Origin: Blautia sp. OF03-15BH
GTDB lineage: Bacteria > Bacillota > Clostridia > Lachnospirales > Lachnospiraceae
Assembly (NCBI RefSeq): GCF_003463065.1
Contig: NZ_QSCM01000025.1
Location: forward strand, 1 to 35,744
Length of the DNA: 35,744 nt
Direction: 5' to 3'
Made by a program: the position numbers and the translations under genes. The number at the start of each line of letters is the position of its first letter. Position 1 is the first letter of the stretch. The notes under the pieces are model-generated. The model saw only the letters and a list, made by a program, of their open reading frames with translations, had not been told where the DNA came from and did not search any database. Below, piece by piece: positions 31,406-35,744 of this stretch.

Positions 31406-32428
31406 TTAGTTTTCAGCAGAATGTAAAACATGATTATACATCTTTGTGATATCTTCATTCATATTTATTGGTGTTATTGATATTTCAGGATGATTTTTTG
31501 GAAATAAAACAAAAAGTTGATGGGCGAAACCTTGCCCCATCCATGTGATTTCATCAAAATCGATAATAACTTCCTTGAATTTTTCCAGACGATTGCTAAT
31601 TCTTTTGGCCTGTGATCGAGAAACAGGTGAAGAATCAAAGATGTTCTTTAGAGGGAGTCTGGTTTTGATAAAGTTACCATCTTCATTCGCAAAAGAATCA
31701 AATACCTCTTTTGTAGTTTTGTGGCTGAAATTTGATAGTTCCATCATAACACAAGTACCGGTTTGCTCTTGAAACTTCATATCCATAATAATTGAATCAT
31801 CAAACTTATTATTTGTGAAAATTTTTCCACTTGAGAATATAAAAAAACTATCCATTAATTTTGAACTGAAGAAAATTCCCTCACCAGAATGATTTTCTGT
31901 ATCAGTTGTCAATTTACCCTTAAATAATTCGCAGATAGCATCATCTAAAGTATTAAAATTAAAGTGTTCTTTAATTTTTTTGAAAATTCCGACACCATTG
32001 TCAATAATTACTACTTCTGTTTTTAGGTAATCTTGAATAATAATGATGTTTGCTATTTCTGCAGCAGAATGATCCATTACATTATTAATCATTTCGCTAA
32101 AAACATAATTCCATATGTCTTGCACATTTTGAGCAAGGTGAGAAATATGAGGAGATAAACAGTGTGCTAAGGCATACATATCATCTTGAAGATCGCCATT
32201 CTTACGTGACAATGTGTAGGTATAGTTCTGAGAAACTAATTCATATTGACCACGTTTGATTTTTCTTATGATATTGTCAGATATAAGTTCCTTAATATAC
32301 GAGTGAACTGTGGAAAGATTGATATTACAAGTTTCAGCTACAGTTTTTGTAGGGGAACTATCGTTTGAGGTTATTTTTTCTAACAAATATTGTTTGATTG
32401 AATTTTTCTTTTCATCACTGAATTTCAT
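31406..32428 (-). CDS. HTH - GHKL ATPase - STAS-like (DUF4325) protein
   Basis: A 340-residue soluble protein with three domains. Residues 1-70: winged-helix DNA-binding region (TKTVAETCNINLSTVHSYIKELISDNIIRKIKRGQYEL). Residues about 85-240: histidine-kinase-type ATP-binding domain with N box SEMINNVMDHS (Glu112, Asn115), G1 box DNGVGI (143-148) and G2 box HSGEGI (180-185); there is no phospho-acceptor or dimerisation domain. Residues about 260-338: STAS-like domain (VIIDFDEITWMGQGFAHQLFV). It resembles an anti-sigma/anti-anti-sigma switch condensed in one chain and tied to DNA. Strongly AT-rich compared with the core genes, which suggests transfer. AAAGGAGG precedes the ATG. Confidence 0.82.
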   Translation of the reverse strand: MKFSDEKKNSIKQYLLEKITSNDSSPTKTVAETCNINLSTVHSYIKELISDNIIRKIKRGQYELVSQNYTYTLSRKNGDLQDDMYALAHCLSPHISHLAQNVQDIWNYVFSEMINNVMDHSAAEIANIIIIQDYLKTEVVIIDNGVGIFKKIKEHFNFNTLDDAICELFKGKLTTDTENHSGEGIFFSSKLMDSFFIFSSGKIFTNNKFDDSIIMDMKFQEQTGTCVMMELSNFSHKTTKEVFDSFANEDGNFIKTRLPLKNIFDSSPVSRSQAKRISNRLEKFKEVIIDFDEITWMGQGFAHQLFVLFPKNHPEISITPINMNEDITKMYNHVLHSAEN

Positions 32429-32452
32429 GTTTATTACCTCCTTTCGAGTATT

Positions 32453-32481
32453 ATTCTATTATAATATGCTTATTTTGTCAA
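32453..32481 (-). promoter_or_regulatory. Promoter of the HTH-ATPase-STAS gene
   Basis: Minus strand: TTGACA (32481-32476), 17-nt spacer, TAGAAT (32458-32453), 24 bp before the start codon. Confidence 0.85.
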
Positions 32482-32520
32482 TTTTATTCTAAATAAATTT
32501 AAACTTAATTGTTTTAAAAT

Positions 32521-32562
32521 CTTAGATAATTGTTTTATTTTTTTTTAAAACAATTATCTAAG
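32521..32562. promoter_or_regulatory. 16-bp perfect inverted repeat upstream of the HTH-ATPase gene
   Basis: CTTAGATAATTGTTTT (32521-32536) and AAAACAATTATCTAAG (32547-32562) are exact reverse complements around an A-T9 centre. A third half-like copy TTAATTGTTTTAAAAT lies at 32505-32520. It sits 40 bp upstream of the -35 box, so it may be an operator; as a hairpin with a T-rich loop it could also end an unknown transcript. Confidence 0.7.
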
Positions 32563-32619
32563 AATTAGAAAATTAATTTTGGGTTTGCAAAATCTCACGA
32601 ATTTGATACTTTTTGAACG

Positions 32620-32745
32620 ATGGATGACACTATTTCCAAAGTATTTGGGATACCTCTGATACTTCCGGCTGATACAATGATTATGCTGGAAGTAGAAGAT
32701 CAGCAGGACAATTTAATAAAATTTTTCAAAGCTCTATTGGGTTAA
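32620..32745 (+). CDS. Small ORF before a terminator, probably a 3' gene remnant
   Basis: A 41-codon frame (MDDTISKVFGIPLILPADTM, ending LIKFFKALLG) has no ribosome site, and a stop codon lies two codons before its ATG. Its last codons form one arm of a good terminator. This looks like the end of a gene whose front was lost. Family not recognised. Confidence 0.4.
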   Translation: MDDTISKVFGIPLILPADTMIMLEVEDQQDNLIKFFKALLG

Positions 32746-32766
32746 ACACCCAATGGGGCTTTTTTT
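32730..32766 (+). terminator. Rho-independent terminator
   Basis: A 13-bp stem AGCTCTATTGGGT/ACCCAATGGGGCT (two G-T pairs) with a 5-nt loop and seven T. Confidence 0.88.
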
Positions 32767-32767
32767 A

Positions 32768-32918
32768 ATGCCTGAAAATCAATGATTTCCAGCCAAAGCC
32801 ACGGATCTGTCTATGACCGCGTGATTGGGAAGGGAATCAGGCATGATCATATGCATCAGCAGATCACGTGCACCTCCGCCCCTGGATTTGAAACAGAAAA
32901 CAAGATTTCAAATTCAGG
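32768..32918 (+). promoter_or_regulatory. Structured leader of the sigma-like gene
   Basis: ATGCCTGA (32768-32775) pairs with TCAGGCAT (32837-32844). A second hairpin, CCTGGATTTGAAA (32881-32893) with TTTCAAATTCAGG (32906-32918), has one mismatch, and its 3' arm takes in the first bases of the ribosome site (CAGGAGG). Folding could limit translation of the downstream gene. No clear promoter was identified. Confidence 0.45.
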
Positions 32919-32929
32919 AGGAAAAGAAG

Positions 32930-33481
32930 ATGTATGTACAGCATCCATATAAATACGAAGGAAAATATTATGCAAAGATTGATGGAGTATTCTATGAGAT
33001 CTCCAAGGAAGTGGCAATGGCAATGTTTGCCGAGTATCGAAATGAAATTTACCGCAGCCGTAAGTGGGCACCGGAGTCAGAAGAAGATGATCAGATGGAA
33101 GATTTTCAGAATTTGGAAAATAAACAAGAGAAAGAGGAGCCTGCGGATCAGAAAGATAAGAAATGGAAGCGTAAAACCAAGAGATGTGAAATCCTGGATT
33201 GCGCTTTCAGTGCAAACAGCGATGGGTTGTCTATTGCCGATATGGCAGATGATACACAGATGAGTATGGAAGAAATGATAATCCTGAAAGAGGAGAGCAG
33301 AATTCTTCATGAAAAGATTGACAAGCTTAGCCTTCAGGAACAGTTCATCATTAAATCTATTTATTTTGATGATATGAAACAGAAGGATGTGGCAGAAATC
33401 CTTGGTGTTACAAAAGGAGCACTGAGTCAGAGACTTAATACGATTCTCAGAAAGATGCGAAACATGTACATGGAAGGATAA
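32930..33481 (+). CDS. Sigma-70 region 4-like regulator of a mobile element
   Basis: A 183-residue protein. The C-terminus (about 135-183) is a sigma-70 region 4 helix-turn-helix: LSLQEQFIIKSIYFDDMKQKDVAEILGVTKGALSQRLNTILRKMRNMY. The middle is very acidic and lysine-rich, and no region 2 is seen. Such sigma-like proteins, followed by excisionase-type genes, are typical of conjugative and mobilisable elements of Clostridia. The frame is open from 32825, but ATG 32930 follows AGGAGG by 8 nt. Confidence 0.78.
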   Translation: MYVQHPYKYEGKYYAKIDGVFYEISKEVAMAMFAEYRNEIYRSRKWAPESEEDDQMEDFQNLENKQEKEEPADQKDKKWKRKTKRCEILDCAFSANSDGLSIADMADDTQMSMEEMIILKEESRILHEKIDKLSLQEQFIIKSIYFDDMKQKDVAEILGVTKGALSQRLNTILRKMRNMYMEG

Positions 33482-33571
33482 ACAACATTTTTATGATTTT
33501 TTGTTTCCTTGCCTAAACTTTCTCCGTGTTTTTTGTATTTAGAAACTGAATAAACAAGTAGAGAAAGTGAG

Positions 33572-33748
33572 ATGGCAGATATGGACAAGAGATGTTATTC
33601 AGTAGCAGAACTGCAGGAGATTTTGGGAGTAAGCAGACAGTGTATTTATGAGCTACTCAAGAAAAAGAAATTCAGTTGGGTGATGGTCGGTGGCAAGTAT
33701 CGTATTTCCAAGAAAAGCTTTGATGAGTGGCTGGATCAGCATCAATAG
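33572..33748 (+). CDS. Excisionase-like helix-turn-helix protein
   Basis: A 58-residue protein that is easily missed: MADMDKRCYSVAELQEILGV, then SRQCIYELLKKKKFSWVMVG and a GKYRISKKSFDEWLDQHQ end. This is the MerR-like winged helix of the HTH_17/excisionase group. GAGAAAG lies upstream of the ATG. It probably regulates excision or transfer of the element to which the sigma-like gene belongs; no integrase or recombinase is present in the window. Confidence 0.8.
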   Translation: MADMDKRCYSVAELQEILGVSRQCIYELLKKKKFSWVMVGGKYRISKKSFDEWLDQHQ

Positions 33749-33843
33749 AAAGAGCGTTTAGGATGATTTGTTTTGTGTAAACGATGACATCCTAATGCTT
33801 TTTCTGTAGATGCGTTATGTTAGTAATGTAGGAGGTGTCACAG

Positions 33844-34353
33844 TTGTATTACAATCCATTGACAAAGGAAGAGGAATTCCATGAACTGGTGAAGGAGATA
33901 GAAAGCCAGAGCGCATATAAAAGGCAGCCTCCTACGGAAAAGAAATATATGTCCGTACCAGAGATGGGACGACTTCTGGGGCTGAAGAAAGCAGACCGAT
34001 ACTGGCTGGTACACAAGAATTTTTTCAAAACAGAAGTGATCCTTGGTAAAATGCGTGTGGAGTTGGAAAGTTTTGAAAAATGGTATGCCAATCAGGTGAA
34101 ATATCATAAGGTCACAGGAGAAGAGCCAGGACTGGAACTGAAGAAAAGTTCCTATTCACCACGGGATATTGCAGAGATGCTTCAGATATCTGAGAACCTG
34201 GTTTATGAAAAAATGAAAAAGGCCGGTGTGGAATTTATCTTAGTGGACTATTGGAGGAGATATCCGAAAAAAGCATTTGATAAATGGTATCGAAGTCAGA
34301 AACGGTACCGAAATGCCGAGGACCGGGAGAAAGTTCGTGACATTGGGGTCTGA
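33844..34353 (+). pseudogene. Mobile-element HTH protein, 3' truncated
   Basis: At least 169 codons with two excisionase-type helix-turn-helix units: MSVPEMGRLLGLKKADRYWLVHKNFF and YSPRDIAEMLQISENLVYEKMKKAGVEF, each followed by F-E/D-KWY. GGAGG lies at 33831-33835, so the TTG at 33844 (8 nt spacing) is a better start than the GTG at 33835 that overlaps it. The reading breaks off after YRNAEDREK, where the palindrome at 34342 and an IS256 fragment begin. The missing C-terminus is inferred from that junction. Confidence 0.65.
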
Positions 34354-34362
34354 CCCCAATGT
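34342..34362. repeat. 21-bp palindrome CATTGGGGTC-T-GACCCCAATG
   Basis: A perfect 10-bp dyad around one base, at the junction between the truncated HTH gene and the IS256 fragment. Its left part is an inverted copy of 31299-31313. The following ~18 bp (to 34380) belong to neither neighbour. Confidence 0.75.
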
Positions 34363-34380
34363 CCGGATACACAGGGGACA

Positions 34381-34970
34381 AGGACGATTCTGCCATTCCT
34401 CGATTCGTGGAAGGAGTTTATCTGTGATATCCGATACCATTCCTTCACTTACTTCAAAGCCGTAAATATCCTCTATGGTTTCTGAAATCTGTCGAGTAGT
34501 CATTCCCTTTGCATACATTGAGATAATCTTGTCATCAATCGAAGAAATATCTTTTTGACGCTTTGGAAGTATTTGTGGCTCAAAAGAACTCTGGCGATCC
34601 TGAGGGACATCTACCTGAAATTCACCATATTTACTGCGGACAGTTTTGGATTTCATACCATTACGGTAGTTAGGCTCACCGGATCTTTCATAACGGTCAT
34701 AGCCTAGATGATCATCCATTTCCGTTTCAAGCATATCTTGAATTGTTCCGGAAAGCAGATCTTTTAAAGCATCCTGAATATCCTCAGCAGATTGGATATC
34801 GTACTCCTGAAGCAGACCCTGGATAAGATTTCTTTTTCCTTCGGTCATTGGTTTTGGTTTGTAAACTTCTTTTTTTCTGTTTGCCATAATAAAAGGCCTC
34901 CTATGATTTTAATATTTTATCATAGAAGACCTTTATAGTGTTGAATTTACAGAGATTATTTCACGGGCTC
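34381..34970 (-). mobile_element. IS256 family element, 5' fragment with truncated transposase
   Basis: From ATG 34887 (AGGAGG 8 nt upstream) the frame reads MANRKKEVYKPKPMTEGKRN, LLQEYDIQSAEDIQDALKDLL, MLETEMDDHLGYDRYERSGEPNYRNG, the N-terminal part of IS256 (mutator-type) transposases, up to EEWQNRP at about 34381. The frame then runs on into unrelated sequence to 34240. The catalytic DDE core is gone. Upstream, cctttatagtgttgaattta marks the element's end near 34940-34970. Dead element; its insertion side cuts a SIR2-like gene. Confidence 0.8.
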
Positions 34971-35137
34971 TCTTGCTGCTACATTTGTTAAACCATCAAT
35001 TCCATCTGAAATCCATTTTCCCCAGCTATATGGTTTTCTCGTCAAAGCACTTGAGATTCCAGTACCAAATAAAAAACAAGTTTCTCTTTCTGAATTGCCT
35101 CAGAAAAAGCATTATAATCCAAAAGCTTTCGTTTCAA
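34971..35137 (-). pseudogene. SIR2-like protein, N-terminal fragment with frameshift
   Basis: GGAGGGAGTAAG then TTG (35137) opens KRKLLDYNAFSEAIQKEKLVFYL; one base lost near 35066 shifts the frame, after which GTGISSALTRKPYSWGKWISDGIDGL follows. FYLGTGIS is the NAD-binding start of SIR2-like domains, many of which serve in anti-phage defence by depleting NAD. The gene is cut at about 34970 by the IS256 end. Recognition is from the motif only. Confidence 0.55.
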
Positions 35138-35138
35138 C

Positions 35139-35291
35139 TTACTCCCTCCATATCCTGTTTCCATAAATCATAAGATCGACATAAACTGCATTACCTGGTT
35201 TTAAGCAGTAAAAGGCAAGATAGTTTTTGAACACAACATAACCGTATTCTCTATCTTTATTATACCTTGGGTCTATGATAAATCCAACACC
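35139..35291 (-). pseudogene. RelE/ParE-like toxin, C-terminal fragment
   Basis: About 50 codons reading GFIIDPRYNKDREYGYVVFKNY, then LAFYCLKPGNAVYVDLMIYGNRIW. The strand-turn-strand pattern with a final YG-R-W is typical of the RelE/ParE toxin end. The 5' part is missing at about 35292, where a differently oriented fragment begins. It lies one base before the SIR2-like start, so the two were once cotranscribed. Confidence 0.5.
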
Positions 35292-35566
35292 CTACGTTGA
35301 AAAATCAGAAGTGGGTTACAGCGCACGACGGAGTTGGTGAGAGCATCCCCCAAGTCACCCCCCAAGTCGATTTTACAACAGAGGAAAAGATATTGGAGTT
35401 CTGTTCTATTCCACGTTCTCGTGCCGAATTGCTCGAACATCTTAAACTCTCAGATCGAAAAAATCTCAGAACAAAATATCTCAATCCACTCTTATCTTCC
35501 GGAAAACTGAAAATGACTATCCCAGACAAGCCGAACAGTCGGCTACAAAAATATGTTAAGGCATAA
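35282..35566 (+). pseudogene. C-terminal winged-helix fragment of an ATP-binding (AlbA_2-type) regulator
   Basis: About 94 codons on the plus strand. TTEEKILEFCSIPRSRAELLEHLKLSDRKNLRTKYLNPLL and KLKMTIPDKPNSRLQKYVKA match the winged-helix tail seen at the end of AlbA_2/DUF4062-type ATP-binding regulators and some Fic proteins. There is no ribosome site before the TTG at 35297, and a stop precedes 35282, so the front is lost. A terminator follows at 35615. Confidence 0.6.
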
Positions 35567-35614
35567 AAAGTAAAGACACATAAACTACTGGGCGACTAAG
35601 TTGTCAAAGCATCT

Positions 35615-35642
35615 GAAAAAAGGCGAACTACCGCCTTTTTTC
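35615..35642. terminator. Bidirectional terminator
   Basis: GAAAAAAGGCG (35615-35625) and CGCCTTTTTTC (35632-35642) form a perfect 11-bp stem with an AACTAC loop; the stem itself carries the T-run on both strands. Confidence 0.82.
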
Positions 35643-35676
35643 AAGGTGCGTCCATGGCCCAATACTACCTGCCTTT

Positions 35677-35744
35677 GTAATCTGCTTTTTGACTGATTTC
35701 CACATCACTCATACGCAGCTTCCTCATCCCAAAAGCCAATCGCT
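35677..35744. repeat. Direct repeat R2 (copy of 26621-26689)
   Basis: Second copy of the repeat that bounds the accessory segment, identical except for one T, and still matching at the last base of the window. If the source contig ends here, the repeat may be the reason the assembly stopped. Confidence 0.9.

Noticed and set aside
26687..35676. Complete integrative conjugative element
   Set aside because: Sigma-like and excisionase-like genes are present, but no integrase, relaxase or transfer gene lies in the window, so only remnants can be claimed.

Overview
The window looks like chromosome of a gut-type Firmicute, most likely a Lachnospiraceae (Clostridia). The evidence is a FabK-type fatty-acid operon, strong GGAGG ribosome sites, Clostridia-type consensus promoters, YitT and MATE proteins, and an accessory segment full of Lachnospiraceae-type mobile-element debris. 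The identification rests on recognised protein families, not on a database search.

Region 1 (1-5.9 kb, minus strand) is one probable six-gene operon: potA-potB-potC-potD (spermidine/putrescine ABC importer), an M20 metallopeptidase and a small C39-like cysteine-peptidase-fold protein. It starts at a TTGACA-17-TAGAAT promoter. Region 2 (5.9-10.4 kb) is a heterodimeric ABC multidrug-type exporter, divergent from a BlaI/MecI-type repressor; the shared 340-bp intergenic region carries two promoters and two inverted repeats. Region 3 (10.4-12.4 kb) is a cytidylate-kinase-like protein and an ArsB/NhaD-type permease.

Region 4 (12.6-22.3 kb, minus strand) is a complete type II fatty-acid synthesis operon: fabH-acpP-fabK-fabD-fabG-fabF-accB-fabZ-accC-accDA (fused), followed by a MarR regulator. 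A TTTGA-N3-TCAAA palindrome overlaps the consensus promoter ahead of fabH, as expected for a FabT-like feedback circuit. Region 5 (22.3-26.5 kb) holds a MATE transporter, a YitT membrane protein, a TIM-barrel sugar isomerase/epimerase and an unassigned helix-turn-helix protein.

Region 6 (26.6-35.7 kb) is an AT-richer accessory segment bracketed by two nearly identical ~68-bp direct repeats; the second runs off the window end. It mixes intact genes (a YkuD L,D-transpeptidase with cell-wall repeats, an XRE three-gene cassette, an HTH-ATPase-STAS-like protein, a sigma-70-like regulator, an excisionase-like protein) with many relics: ISL3, IS256, SIR2, RelE and ATP-binding regulator fragments, an isomerase 5' end, and an IS200/IS605-like multi-hairpin.

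The most notable locus is at 30.07-30.74 kb. A consensus promoter drives a ~190-nt RNA with two 33-nt repeats that can form covarying pseudoknots. The RNA ends in a Rho-independent terminator, followed by a decayed nuclease-like (PBECR4-type) gene. This is the layout of a type III (RNA antitoxin/endoribonuclease) toxin-antitoxin locus. No tRNA, rRNA or CRISPR array was seen. Positions 1-162 hold only the weak 3' end of the first operon and no supportable gene.
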